Positions 37,634 to 51,050 of a DNA stretch of 64,000 bases are shown piece after piece (the first letter of the stretch is position 1; each line of letters starts with the position of its first letter). The stretch comes from Niebla homalea (Eukaryota; Ascomycota; Lecanoromycetes; Lecanorales; Ramalinaceae): contig JAHGAU010000004.1 in NCBI GenBank assembly GCA_019925105.1, positions 1,054,001 through 1,118,000 of the forward strand. The letters are read 5' to 3'. The notes beneath the pieces are model-generated. The model saw only the letters and a program-made list of their open reading frames with translations, ran no database searches and was not told the origin of the DNA. Both the position numbers and the translations under genes were made by a program.

Positions 37634-39612
37634 TGATTGATTAATTGATTTATATTACGGATTTAGTTAAGTTAATTCCGGCGTTCCTTAATAGTCGGTT
37701 ATTAAGCCTTATTAATAACCGTAAAAACCTGATATTTATAATGTTAGGATTAAAAAACCGGTATCCACTTAACTTTTATTTTTACCTTAACGGATAAAGA
37801 GCGTCCCTGGCCGTTTAAAAAACAATAATTTATTTATACGCTTTTTTAAAGAAAACCCATAATATTACGACCGAGTCCTTTTAAGGGTTACCTTTAAACC
37901 TATTATTTTTCTCTTTTTTTTATAAGTCCGTCTTATAATAACCTCGTAAATAATATTTCTGAATACCCTTAGTGGTACGTACGTTATTATTATTTTAATT
38001 ATTTTTTTTTACTTCATTATCGTAACCGTTTCTTTTAAAGACTTTTAATAAATATTTATTACTATATTTCTTTAATTATAAAAGACGCTTTCCGGTTTAT
38101 ATAATTACCGTAATGAATATTTGCTTTTCCCTTTCTTCCTTAATTAATAATGGGCCTTTTTTATAAGGTCTTGGGTAACTTTATTTACTTTACCGCTAAA
38201 ATTAAATTAAAATAATAAGTTAATAAATATTATAAATTTTACGGCCGCTTAAATACCTTATTTCGTAAAGAATATTTTACGGTAATCGTTTATCCCGGCC
38301 TTTTTAATTAATCCCGTCTTAAGCTCCGTAAATAATAAATATAAAATAAATACGTAAGCTGCGTTTTACTTCCTTTATCCGTCCCCGTAATTAACGTCCG
38401 TCCGGTTATTAATATACGTAATAAAAAATAAATAAGTTAGCCCGTTTTTACCCCTCCGGAACTAAATTATTAATACGTTATTATTATTTTATATAATCCC
38501 GTAAAGGTAAAGGTACTTATTAATAATCTCTTTATTATTTAAAGCCGGGTACTGTTACCTTTAAAGGACCGATTCTTTATATTTACGTTAATATTTAATT
38601 TATCGCGTTATAATTTATAAGGTAATTATTTCCGTTTTTACCCTTATAACCCTTTTAACTTCCGTTTTCTTTACGCTAGGCGTAAATTTATGCGGATTTC
38701 AATTAATTTCTTAAACGTAAATTAAATTAATTTCCTTCTTAACCGATTTTAATTTATTTTAATAAAAAGGATAAATATTTTACTTTTACCATTTTTTATC
38801 CGGGATTTCTTAAGATTTAATTAAATCCATCCGTTCCTTATAATCGTAATTAAATATATATTTTTCTTAAGTTTCACTTAAGTAATTACTTAATTAAAAG
38901 ATAGCTTAATTAACGGTATAAAAACCTCGGATTCTAATATTAAGACGTGAGTTATTTTATATATATTATTAATTACTTTTAAGTATTAATTTTAAACCTT
39001 TTATAGCTATTAAATAAACTCTTTCCTAGACCCGGGGGTACTTTAAAAAGTATATTAGATAGCCATTACGTATATTATGGCCGGCTTTATTACCGCTTAA
39101 TAAACGGTTTTAACCTTTTATAGGGTAATAGTTTACGTTAATACCGTAAGATATATAAGGCCCCTTTCTTAAGAAATTATTTTCCTTTAAACCTTTTTTA
39201 TATAACCTTTTTAATGAAGTTTCCCGTTAACTTAAAGGTTAAAGACTTTAATATTGGCCTCCGGCTTTACCGCGATTTTACCTAGGTTTACCGTAACTAT
39301 TATATCGTCTAGGCTTAAACTCTTAATTATATAAATAAATTTATATTTATATAGTATAAAATGGGCCTTATACGTCCTTATTTATCGTAAATAGACTTTA
39401 TAGGTTTACTTTAATTTTAAATAATTTATACGAGTAGAAGTACTATACGTTAAAAGGTAAACGTTATCGATAAAACTTTTAACTTGGACTTTCTGCTTTA
39501 ATTTAATTAATTCTTTAATCAGTAAGCCGTTAAAGAACAGGAACAGAACAGGGGAGATAGGCTACCCTTAGGGGATCCCGGTCATGGCGGGCTCCATCGG
39601 GCTTGTTTTTTG
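37634..39612 (-). mobile_element. 5'-truncated LINE copy F (1979 bp)
   Basis: It holds the LINE 3' end with an AATC tail at 37634-37652, up to the RT region of ORF2. The flanking 13-mers are CTATATTAAATAT (37621-37633) and CTATACTAAATAT (39613-39625). They differ by one C/T, which is a RIP-type change in the duplication itself. The last 80 bases at its 5' edge (about 39530-39610) are GC-rich and nearly unmutated, and align with AT-converted bases near 31680-31770 of LINE E. Confidence 0.93.
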
Positions 39613-40059
39613 CTATACTAAATATATTAAAGTTATTATTATTATTTTAAATTAAAAAAAACTAAATTATTTTATTTAATCTTGAAGTTTCTGGATTTCT
39701 CGAAAATTTAATTAAATTTTATATTTTATTTTAATATCCTTAAGTTTATTATTTACTTATTTCTTATATATAAAATCGGGGTTAAAGTTAATAGGTTAAC
39801 TCAATTGATTTATACGTAAGTAATCGTATTTATTGAATTAATATTTAATGCCGTAGAAATATTCTTTTAACTCGGTAATTTTATCCTTAAATATAAACTT
39901 ATTATCCTTCTTAATATTATTTTAATTTTTATTAATAATAAAAACTAAATAAAACGGAGTCTATTTCTTTATATTATTTTATTGTATATAATTTTAAAAT
40001 TACTCTTTAAGATTTATAAGAGCGATTAAGAAGTTAATTAAGTTATTTATATTAAATTT
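39613..40059. other. Unidentified AT-rich host segment between LINEs F and G
   Basis: It starts with the right LINE F duplication and ends at the LINE G tail. On the minus strand a partly open frame (FKDKITELKEYFYGIKYQFN near 39830-39890) is faintly gag-like, but this is not enough for a call. Confidence 0.5.
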
Positions 40060-43000
40060 GATTGATTGATTGATTGATTTATATTACGGATCTAGTTAAG
40101 TTAGTTCAGGCGTTCTTTAATAATCAGCCTTTAAGCCTTATTAATAACTATAAAAACTTAATATTTATAACGTTAAAATTAAAAACCGGTATTTACTTAG
40201 CCTTTATTCTCGTCTTAAAGGATAGAGAGCGTTTACGGCCGTTTAAAGAGTAATAATTTATTTATACGTTTTTTTAAAGAAAACCTATATTATTATAACC
40301 GAGTTCTCTTAAAGGTTACCCTTAGATTTATAGCTTTTCTGTCTTTTTACGGGTCCGCCCTATATTAATTTTTTAATTAATACAATTAAATATGTTTGCC
40401 GGTATATATATTATTATTATTTTAATTATAATTATTTTCTTACTTTATTATCGCCGCCGTTTTTTTTTAAAGACTTTTAATAAGCGTTTATTATCGTATT
40501 TCTTCGGCTATAAAAGATACTTTCCGGTTTATATAATTACTATAACCGGTATTTATCCTTTTTTTCCCTTTTTAACCGGCAATAAACCTTTTTTATAAGG
40601 TTTTCAATAATTTTATTTATTTTATTAATAAAGTTAAATTAAAGTAATAGGCTTATAAATATTATAAACTTTATAGCCGCCTAGATACCTTATTTTATAA
40701 AGAGTATTTTATGGTAATTACTTATTCCGGCTTTTTTAATTAATCTTATTTTAAGTTCCGTAGATAATAAAAATAAAATAACTATATAAACCGCATTTTA
40801 ATTCCTTTATTTATACCCGTAATTAATATCCGTTTAATTATTAACGTACGTAATAAAAAAGAAATAAGTTAGCCCGTTCTTACCCGTTTAAAATTAAATT
40901 ATTAACGTATTATTACCTTTCTTTATAATCCCGTAACGGCGGAGGTATTTATCGGTAATCTCTTTATTATTTAAAGCTAGATATTATCGCTTTTAAAAAA
41001 TTAATTTTTTATATTTATATTAATATTTAATTTATTACAACATAATTTATAAAATAATCGTTTTCATTTTTACCTTTATAACCTTTTTAACTTCCGTTTC
41101 CTATATATTAAGTATAAGTTTATATAACTTTAAATTAAACTTTCAAATATAAGTTAAATTAATTTCCTTTTTAATTTACTTTAGCTTTATTTTAATAAAA
41201 AAAATAAAATTTCATTTTTACCCTTTTTTATCCGGGATTTCCCGAGGTTTAGTTAAATCCGTCCGTTCCCTATAGTCGTAATTAAATATATATTTTTTTA
41301 AGTTTTATTTAAGCGATTACTTAATTAAGAAATAATTTAGTTAATAATATAAAGATTCTAGATTTTAATACCGGAACGGGGGTTACCTTATATATATTAT
41401 TAATTATTTTTAAGTATCGGTTTTAAACTTTTTATAGCTATTAAATAAGTTCTTTTTTATATTTAAAGGTACTTTTGAGAATATATTAAATAGTTATTAT
41501 ATATATTATAGTTAACTTAATTACCGCTTAATAAACAATCTTAACCTTCTATAGGGTAATACTTTACGTTAATATTATAAGATACATAAAGTTTTTTTAA
41601 AGAAATTTTTTCCCTTTAAACCTTCTTTATATAATCCTTTTAATTAAGTTTTTTATTAACTTAAAAACCGAAGACTTTAATATTAACTTTTAATTTTATT
41701 ATAATTTTATTTAAATTTACCGTAATTATTATATCGTATAGTTTTAAATTCTTAATTATATAAATAAGTTTATATTTATATAATATAAATTAAGCTTTAT
41801 ATATCCTTATTTACCGTAAATAAACTTTATAAATTTATTTTAATTTTAAATAATTTATATAAGTAAAAGTATTATAAATTAATAAGTATATATTATTAAT
41901 AAAATCCTTAATTCAAACTTTTTACTTTAACTTAATTAATTCCTTAATTAATAGATTATTAAAGAATAAAAATAGAATAAAATAAATAAATAACCTTTAA
42001 AAGATTCCGGTTATAATAAGTTTTATTAAGCTTATTTATTATCCTAAATTAATTAACGTTACTTAATTATTTAAAAAACTTTAAATTATTTTCTAAGGAA
42101 AAATAATCTCCTTTTTCTTTATAAATTATATAATGATTTTTAATAAGTTATATTATTAAAGGCTCTTATAATATTTAAAGAAAGGAAACTTATAATATAC
42201 CTTTTTCTATAATTTTATATTATATATATACCGTTAATTAAACCTTTAAAAGCCGTTTTCATTAACTTCTTTTTCTTTATATTTATTTATTAATCCGGAA
42301 AAAGCTTATATTCTTCCACGTAATTATTAAGGATCTTTATAATTACCGTTTTTAAGGTTTTCCTTAACGTATAAAAGAATATAATTGGCTTATAAATTTT
42401 TACTTTAAAGTAATCCGGTTTAATTAATTTCTTAAGGATAATCGTTTAAATTTCCTTAAACTTATAAGGGTGATAATTAACCTTAAAGTAAGTTTAAAAT
42501 AAGTAAATAAAGATTTTCTTAAATAATAATATTATTATTAATAAAAACCTATTTAAGATTCCGTTTAATTTAAAGGCTTTATTTTTCTTTAACTTATTAA
42601 TCACTTTATTAATTATTTTTAAAGTTATTTTTTATTAATATTTATTAAATCGGGGTATATAATTCCTTTAATATCCGTTAAATTAACGTTTAATAAAGGA
42701 GGGAAGAAAGCTTTTTTAAAGGTTTTAATTTTACCGTTAAAGGTATTAGTTATTATATTATTAGGCCTCTTAAGTAACGGGAATTTAAAGATAAATCTAA
42801 ACTTTTTACTTTAATTTAATTATACTTTATTAATTTCTATATTTTACAAAGGGAAACGGTTAAGTCGTAAATTACCGACCGGAAGTATATTTATTTTACT
42901 TTCTTAATAGTTTTTCCCTTCTTTTCTTAAGCTTCCTTTAATTATATAAGTATCTTTTAAATCTTATATTTAATAATTTATTTAATTTACGTTTTTATTT

Positions 43001-45248
43001 TTATAATCGTTATTATATATTTTTTATTTTAATAAATTTTAACTCTTTAAGACGGTTTTATTATCGGGATTATCTTATTAATTACCTCGTTTAACGCTTT
43101 TATTATTTACTTTATAAAGAGGTTAATTAAATTTTTATTATTTAACCGGGGAAGCTTTAGTAACCGCGCTATTGCCTTTTCTACCTTTATACGTACTTTA
43201 GTTTTTTGACCGTTTTTTATACCCTCCTTATTATTATTAATAACATTACGTTTATTATTTAATTTAAAGTTATTTATATTAATATATAGTTTAAGCTATA
43301 TTTTAAATCTTCTCGAGGTTTATACGTTATTATTACGTTAATAATCCCCTCTATATTAAACGTTAGATCGATTATTATTTTAAATCCCCGGTTCTTTTAT
43401 ATTATAATACCTTAAAGTATGAAAAATTAAAATCTAAACATTATAATAATTATTAATAGTTCTTTTAACTTAATATAATTAATTATATGGCATTTTTCGT
43501 TCTATATATTATAATATAAGTTAAAGTCTTTTAATATAATACATTCCTTAAGTATAAATATAACCTCTTTAAGTAACAATATTATAAAAAATTTTATTTT
43601 ATTAATTAACGGTAGGTTATATATATTATAAATATTTAAATTATTTTCTATTTTTTTTTCACGTAATCTAAAGCGTATAGAAATTTCTATTATAATAAGT
43701 TACGTTTTAATTATTTATATTTAGCCTTTTATTTATAAAGAAATACGTCCGGGTTATCTTATTTCCCTTAAACGTTAAGTAAAACCTTTTATTTAAGTTA
43801 ATTAAGGAATATATATATAGGCTATATAATAACTTTTATATTATTATAATATTAACGTCCTTTATTTCCTTAAATCTAAACATCGGTAATATTACTTGAA
43901 TTATTTTACCTTATATGTTATATTATATTACTCTTAGAAATATCGGTATATTATATATTAATTTTTATTAAGGCCTCCCCGTTAATTTTTATTTAGGTTA
44001 CCGGCCCCTTTTTAAAATTAAGTATTATTTACCTTAACTTCTTTACGGTTATTATTATCGCATAAGGATTAACGTTATAATAAGCTTCCTTTTCTTTATG
44101 CCGTCCGGTACGGTTTTTTATCCGTTTTTATTAATTTAATTTTATTTCTATTTTAAACCCGTTTTTAATTAATTTATGAATTTAATTTTATATAAAATAT
44201 ACCGTTAAACCTTAATAATTATCCTAGTTTCTTTATACTTAATTTCCTTAATCCTTATTAAGTATCTCGGGTTTTATACTGAATATCCGTTTTTCCCGTA
44301 TATTATATATTTATATACGTTTTTAATAAGGCTTTTATTTATTAAGCTTACGTACTTATATATATTATACCTTTTAATATATATTATACCTTTTAATATA
44401 TATTATATACCTCGTATTATTAAAGTATTTTATAATAATATCCTTATAGCCTTAATACTTAAAGTATTAATAAATATTTATTATTTTATTTTATAACCGA
44501 ATTAATTTAAAAGATCCTTCTTCCGTAATGTCATGGTTCCAGCAGGCCTTGCTGCCAGGCTCGGCCTACTTGCCCCATGAGTACTAGCTCCTTGGCACCC
44601 ACACTCATATGATGGGTGCACCCTGTACCATAGACACCACCATAGCTATTATTCCGTTCATAGCTAGACCTCATATATTAGTTCCCTGACACGTAATCCC
44701 CTTATTTAAAATATTATTATTTATCCCCGTTAACGTTATATTTGAAATTACCGTAAAATACCTTTTTACCCATCTTAAGGTATCCAGCTTTTTTATTACC
44801 GGAAGGATTTTATAATTTATGAGTTCTAGTCCGGGATAAAGGATTATATTTTCTTTTTTTATATACTTTAAAATAAGCTCTTTTTCTGCTTCCGTAAAAT
44901 ATATTAAATATATTTTATTTACCGTAATAATCAATGGTTATCTTTATATTTTTACCGTTTTAAATTTATTTTTATTAACTTATGTTTTTAATTTTTTTAA
45001 GTTTTTTTTTACTTTTAAAGACGTTATATTAAGGAGGATATTCCCGCTTTATAACTTATATATAACGATAACCTGCTTTATTAATAATTTTTTTATTATT
45101 TTAAATATTTCTATAAATTATAAACGGTTTATTTTTATAGCGGTATTCTTCTTTTCTTCGGTTAATAAACGGATTATTATTATTTTCATTTTTTTTTACG
45201 CTGCCGTTTTCTTTTCAACCTATATTATCTTTTTTTTAATTATTATAT
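40060..45248 (-). mobile_element. Tad1-type LINE copy G, cut by Gypsy-3 and carrying a solo LTR
   Basis: The tail (five ATTG-type units) begins at 40060. On the minus strand it runs through ORF2 (C-terminus, RT, endonuclease) and into ORF1 until about 45248, where the Gypsy-3 LTR begins. The missing 5' end should lie right of the Gypsy-3 5' LTR, outside the window. A solo LTR sits at 44529-44691. The open stretches 40392-40598 (+) and 44671-44934 (-) are an antisense shadow and a mixed LTR/ORF1 stretch. Heavy RIP. A 19-bp local duplication near 44365-44405 (TATTATACCTTTTAATATA repeated) is peculiar to this copy. Confidence 0.9.
44529..44691 (+). mobile_element. Solo LTR (163 bp), unmutated
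   Basis: It starts TGTCATGG and ends CCCTGACA (5-bp inverted termini TGTCA/TGACA), with target duplication CGTAA at 44524-44528 and 44692-44696. Joining the sides restores the LINE G sequence as in copies D and E. It is GC-rich with CpA and TpG intact, so it looks untouched by RIP. No full element of this family is in the window. Strand is arbitrary. Confidence 0.93.
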
Positions 45249-45382
45249 ACAGAAAAGATGGGAAGGGATGAAAGAGCAAAAGTGATGAAATAGCAGGTAG
45301 CAATGGAGTGCAATTGAAGATGGGCCGCAGCCCCTATATAAGTTGGTAAAGTATAGGTTACTTATTATAATAATCCGTTATA
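45249..45382 (-). repeat. Gypsy-3 3' LTR (about 134 bp) with a TATA-like promoter motif
   Basis: On the minus strand it runs from TATAACGG (likely TGTAACGG) to TTTTCTGTA (likely CA at the end), next to a polypurine tract (a run of A on the minus strand, 45383-45395 as T). CTTATATAGGGGC at about 45332-45344 on the minus strand looks like a TATA box. Most of it is GC-richer than its surroundings. The second LTR is outside the window, so the limits are inferred. Confidence 0.6.
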
Positions 45383-48300
45383 CTTTTTTTTTTTTAAGTA
45401 TATATAAATTGATTCTACTCTTAATTAGCCCTTTTAATATTTCCTTTCCTTTATATATTTATCCGTAAATTTAATATTTTTTATATTTTTTTCCTTTTTA
45501 ATTCCCTCTATAACGAGATATTACCCTTAATATTATTATACTTTAAATTATATTATATTTATTTATATATATCTTAATTATATATATACCGCCTATAATA
45601 TCCTTTTAATAATTTAAATTATCGTAAATATAAAAGTTAAAAAGGTATTAATACGGTAATAGCTTACCTCTGCTCCCTTTATAGTAAATTTACTTTTTTA
45701 ATATTATATATTAAATAAGTAATTCTTATTTTTTTAACGTTATTTATATATATATTTACTTACCCCTTTTATAACCTTATTCTTAAATCTTATTTAATAA
45801 TAATAAATAAATATATTAAGACTTAATTTTCTTGGGGTAACCCCCCGATTCTATTATCTAACTTATTAATAATGGTAACCTTAATATTTTACGTCTATTT
45901 ATCCTAAGGCTTAAGCTGCTTATATTTATGTCTTCTTTAAGTATAATATGCTTAATCCGTATAAAGGTATAACGCATTTTACTCCGCTCGTTAAAAGATT
46001 ATAAATGCCGCCCTTTATAAGGATAGGACCTTATAACCGGTTATTCTTTACCCCATTTCCTTATTCGTATACTTCTGATATCTCTTTTAATCCCGTTACT
46101 ATTAAATATATCTTAAGTAGATTTATTACGTAACTCTAAGTACGTCTTAAAAAGGCTTAATCGTTTAGATAAACTTTATTTAAATTTTTTTTTTTATAGA
46201 TCTCGATATTTCTTTTCATTGGCGTATTTAAGATAACGCTATAAGTAACTATTTTAACTCGTACTTATTTATTAATATTATTTTTTTATCGGTTTTTTAT
46301 ATTAGTCTTAGAAAAGTAATTAAAAGGGTAATAATTTATTATAATTATTACTACTTATATATTATTACTTAAGAAAATAAAGGAAAGAAGAAAAACAATA
46401 AATAAATCGTTTATTAATCTTTAAATAACCCTTTAACCTTTATATAAATTCCTTTAACGCTTAATACTATACTTAATAATATTTACCGAAGGCATATTCT
46501 TTATTATAACTTTTAATATTTACCTTTATCTACTTATATATTTTTCTTTTAATTAATTAATATATTAGGTACCTTTAAAACCGTATTTACTTATAAATGA
46601 AATATATCTTTATATTCTCTTAATAACTTATATATAATCGTCCTAATATAAGTATTTCTGGAAGACATATTAAAAAAGGTTCCTTTTAAACGTAATAATA
46701 TTGCTTATTATTTTTATTAAGTTCCGTTCCAGTTAATTTCGTTGGTAAATAAAACGTTAAAAATAACGTTTAATTATTTATTTACTTTATAATATTACCG
46801 CGTAACCGTTTACTTTATCCTTTTTACTTATTTGCTTTTTTTACTTCTTCTTACTTCTTTAAATTCTTCTATTTCTTTAATTTTTTTAATTTTTAACTTT
46901 TTTTATACTTTAATTAACTTATCTTAAATTCAACTTAGTTTTATACTTTAATTAACTTATCTTAAATTTAACTTAGTTTTATACTTAATTATTAATTATC
47001 TTTTCAAGAATATATATGAATTTTTAACCTTAATATCGGTTATTTATTTTATATTTATATTAATTTCCTTATAGTTTTTTCGGAATTATTAATTTAAATT
47101 ATATTAATTAAAATTATTTTTATTATATCCTTATACCTTAAAAGGCATACCTTAAATATTAACCTTATTAAATTAAATAAACGTATCTTTATTATTATTA
47201 AGGTTTATTTAAATATTAATTAAATAGTTTATTTAAAGCTATATCCGTTAGTTTTTTATAACCTTAACTTATTTTAACTTTTTTATTTTTAAAAGCTTTT
47301 TACGGTATATATTTAAATTTACGTTTTTTATATACGTAAAGGTACCTAGGCGTATACCCGGTATTAATAAATTAATAGTAGTTGTCGTTTTACCTTTATT
47401 AATTGCTATTATATTAAAAGTTTATTAAATAACATTTATTTAACTTATATCTTTAAGTATTAATTAAGCGATTATAGTTTTTATTTAGGTATAAATAAAT
47501 TAATTTACTTTTTAATCGATTATCGTTAATTTATTTTTATAGATTTTTAATATCAAAATATAGTTTAAGTAAATATTTTTTCTTTAATACGTTATATACC
47601 CTTTAATCCCGATACCAATTATAAATTTAATATAAAAGGTCGTATACGCTTTATAATTAATTATGATTTATAGTTAACTTAATAATTATAACTTTAATAA
47701 ATACCTTTTTTTTATCCTTTATATTTAATACCCGATTATTACTATTATAGCCTGTTCCTAATCCTTAATTATTTCGTTTTATTACTTAATTACTTTAATA
47801 ATTTTGGTTATTCCGTTTATTTCCTTTACTTTCCGTTTAATTAATTTAGTTATCTATATTGCTTTTTTTTATTTATTTACTTAATTAACCTTTTTAGTTT
47901 AAACACGTTAATTATCTTTACGTTAATCCGGCCTTATTGGTATCGCCGGTTTATCTTGGTCGTATAAGCTTAATTAACGTAAAAGGGCCCGTATAAAATA
48001 TAACCCGTCCCCTTTAAGGATTAATATTTTAGCGGAGTTATATAAACGGTTATCTAAGAAAAGATAATATCGTTTATTCAACTTAAATTTAATTAAAAAT
48101 ATCTTTAACTTAAATTTTAATAATCCCAACCTTAATAAATTATCTCTCCCTTTTATATATAAAGTAATTATCAATCAGTTCCTTATTTAAACGATATACC
48201 TACCCGAATTCCTTTATTAACTCTTTTTCCTTTTAAATCCGTTATTTATATTATATGTACGCGGTAACTTTTACCCGTATTTTTTATAAATATCTCTCCC

Positions 48301-49450
48301 TTAATAAGCTTCTCCTTTTACTTCGTCCCCGTATATATAATAACCTTTAAAATCCTTAATTTAAATATGATTCTTTAAACGTTCCCGGCCAAGGTTATTT
48401 CTATAAGTAATACGGTTATACTTTAAAGAGAAATTTACGTTTTTCTTTAATTTTATATTGTTAATTTTAATGGATTTTATATTCCGGATTATTCCCGAAC
48501 TTATTATATTTAGTTTATATCGTTTAGCTTTAATTCCGGACCGTAATTATTATAAGTATTATTATAGTTTTAATTTTAATATACGTTTTATTAAAAGGGT
48601 ATATATATAATTATCCGTAAATTAAAGTTTTAATTAATTTTTAAGTTATTTTATTAACTTCTTTAATCGCGTTACCGGGCTTACCCGTCGGGTCGCCTTT
48701 TTAATAACGGGTTATTTTTATTTTAAATTACGTTTTTATATATATACCGGTCCTTTTATTCCGTTTCCGTCCTTGTTTTTAAGGTAAAATAATTAATACG
48801 GTTTTATACCCCGTAATTACCGTAATAAAGGTTAATCTTAAATTTAATTACTTATTTTAAGGGCGTAATTAAGGCTTCGGTTATTTATTGTTTAAAATAG
48901 TTTTTATATTTATATTAACGGTATATTTTACTTATATTCTTAACGTAATATTTATATTAAGTTTAATATTTAAACCTATAATCCGTAAGAGAAACGTTTT
49001 TTTAAATAAATATATATAACCTTAATATTTAACTATAGTTTTATTTATATATTGCTTTTAATACCTTTTTTCTTTCTTTTTATGGAAATATTTTTAATTA
49101 TAAATAATTATAACTTTTTATAATTTTATTATTTTATAGTTCATAATATAATAAATAAAAGACTATAAATAAAAGGTTAAGGGCTTAATATCCCCTTATT
49201 TATACTTATTTCCTTTGAATCTTTATTGTACTTTTATTTTTTTTTTAAATTTTTTATTTTTAACAATATTTATTAAAGTAATTATTTATTCCTTTTCTTC
49301 CTTCTTTCTTTTTTTATTTTTAAATCTGTATTTTCTTAAGATTTCTAATATATTAATATATAAAAGCAAATAAAATAAAAATATAAAAGAAACGGCGTTA
49401 TATTATTTATATATCTTTCCTTTTTTTAAATCGTATTATTTATAACTATA
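45383..49450 (-). other. Unidentified 4-kb stretch between the Gypsy-3 integrase and its 3' LTR
   Basis: It lies downstream of the integrase C-terminus, where most Gypsy elements reach the LTR within a few hundred bases. The minus strand has short open parts, for example 47974-48174 with KRYYLFLDNRLYNSAKILIL and an Arg/Lys-rich continuation, and about 48100-48400. An AT-rich direct repeat pair near 46905-46985 (ATACTTTAATTAACTTATCT twice) is present. I recognise no domain. It may be an extra ORF, a long 3' UTR or another buried element. Confidence 0.5.
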
Positions 49451-51050
49451 ACGGTTTTTAAAGGATTAAGGCGTTTTTTATTTATACCCGCCGGATTCTA
49501 ATTCTTTTTATTATTTTTAACTCTGGTTTATCGGAGGGTTTAAGATACTTAATATATAATATAAATACTTTAAGATAATCCCTATAAAATAAGTTAAATA
49601 TAAAAGTTCGATTTATTTTTTTTAATATATATAAAGCTTTATATTCTTTTATAAAGCTTTTAATAATAAATAATCCGATTTAACGGGGCTTAAGTTTTTT
49701 GAGATTAAGGGTAAAATACTGTTATATAGTTAATTACCCTTTCTTTAACCGGTTTTAACCTTATACTCTTTTATTATAACGTCTTTTTTATTGGTCTTTT
49801 ATTATGTTTAACTTCTTTTATAACTCCTCCTGAATATTTACTTAATTTATTATAAATCCTTAAATAACTTTATATATTATTTTTTTTAAAAACGGTATTA
49901 TTCTTTCCGTAATACGTATTTTAACTCTTAATTTAATTACGTTCCGTTTATATATTATATTTAGCTTAATTTTAAAGAGGATATTAATAAGGGTATACCT
50001 TAAATATTTAATATATCTTAAGTTAATATTTAAAATTATTAATTTTCCCGTTTATATTTAATTATATTTTTATTAAGTTTACGTTTTCTTTATTATATTT
50101 TATTAAATTTAATTATTAAACTTTATTATACTTATTATTTTATACGCTATACTTAATATAAAGATAAATTAAATATTATATAACCGGAGGAAGTTTCTTA
50201 TCTTTTTATTTATGAATACCTTCCCAATATTTATATATATTATAGCGGGTTTTAAGTAATAATTTATATACTTTTTTAACGTAACGATTATATTTTTTAC
50301 TTTAATTAATACGGTATAAAATGGCTATATAAATTATAAGAAATAATCTATTATAATAAAGATGTACCGAAGATTACCTTATGCTTATTTAAAAAGGTTA
50401 ATAAAGTCTACTTTAAATAAATTAAAAAGGGTTTTTACCTTAATTAAACTTAATAAAACCATATAGCTTCCGTATACTTATTTTATATAAGCTAGGTATT
50501 TTTATATATATTTTATAATATCCTTTATTATATCCGGTTATTAATAATAATACCGTAGTTTCTTTAATATAATTTTTAATAAAAAGTATCCCGCGTTATT
50601 ATAAACTTTTTTAAATATTTATATTATTTTTTCCTTTATTAAATATATTATTTAACGCTTCCTATATCGGTAAAATAACTTATTAATAGTTGAATTAAAT
50701 TTATAGTTTATAAATTACTTATTAAATTTAACTCGTTAAATTATATTTTTCTTTTTTAACTTTATTTTTATTTTAAGGTATTTAATAATATTAATATATT
50801 AATTATTATTTTTATAATAAAGTAGTTCTTTAAATTTTAATACTTCCGTAAATTTATAATCGATTTATATATATTTTATCTCGTAATTATTATTTAATCT
50901 TATACTATATATCCTTACCGGTTTATTATCGATTATTTTTTATAACTATAATTTTCTTATATTTACTTTTTTCCTTTTATTTATGTTTTTCCCCGTTAAC
51001 TTTCCCCCCGCGTTTTAAATTAATTAGCCCTTTAATTATTATATCGTAAT
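49450..51050 (-). pseudogene. Gypsy-3 integrase remnant
   Basis: The integrase C-terminal domain is recognisable on the minus strand near 49500-49800: KRRYNKRVQG (family KxYYDRRH) and GLFIIKSFIKEYKALYIL (family WxGPYRIxxxxGNxYxLxxLDG). The core upstream (about 49850-50560) contains RISIRKLYGFIKF-like and VKKVYKLLLK blocks that fit poorly. Stops are frequent. Domain order with RNase H upstream (higher coordinates) supports the call. Confidence 0.65.
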
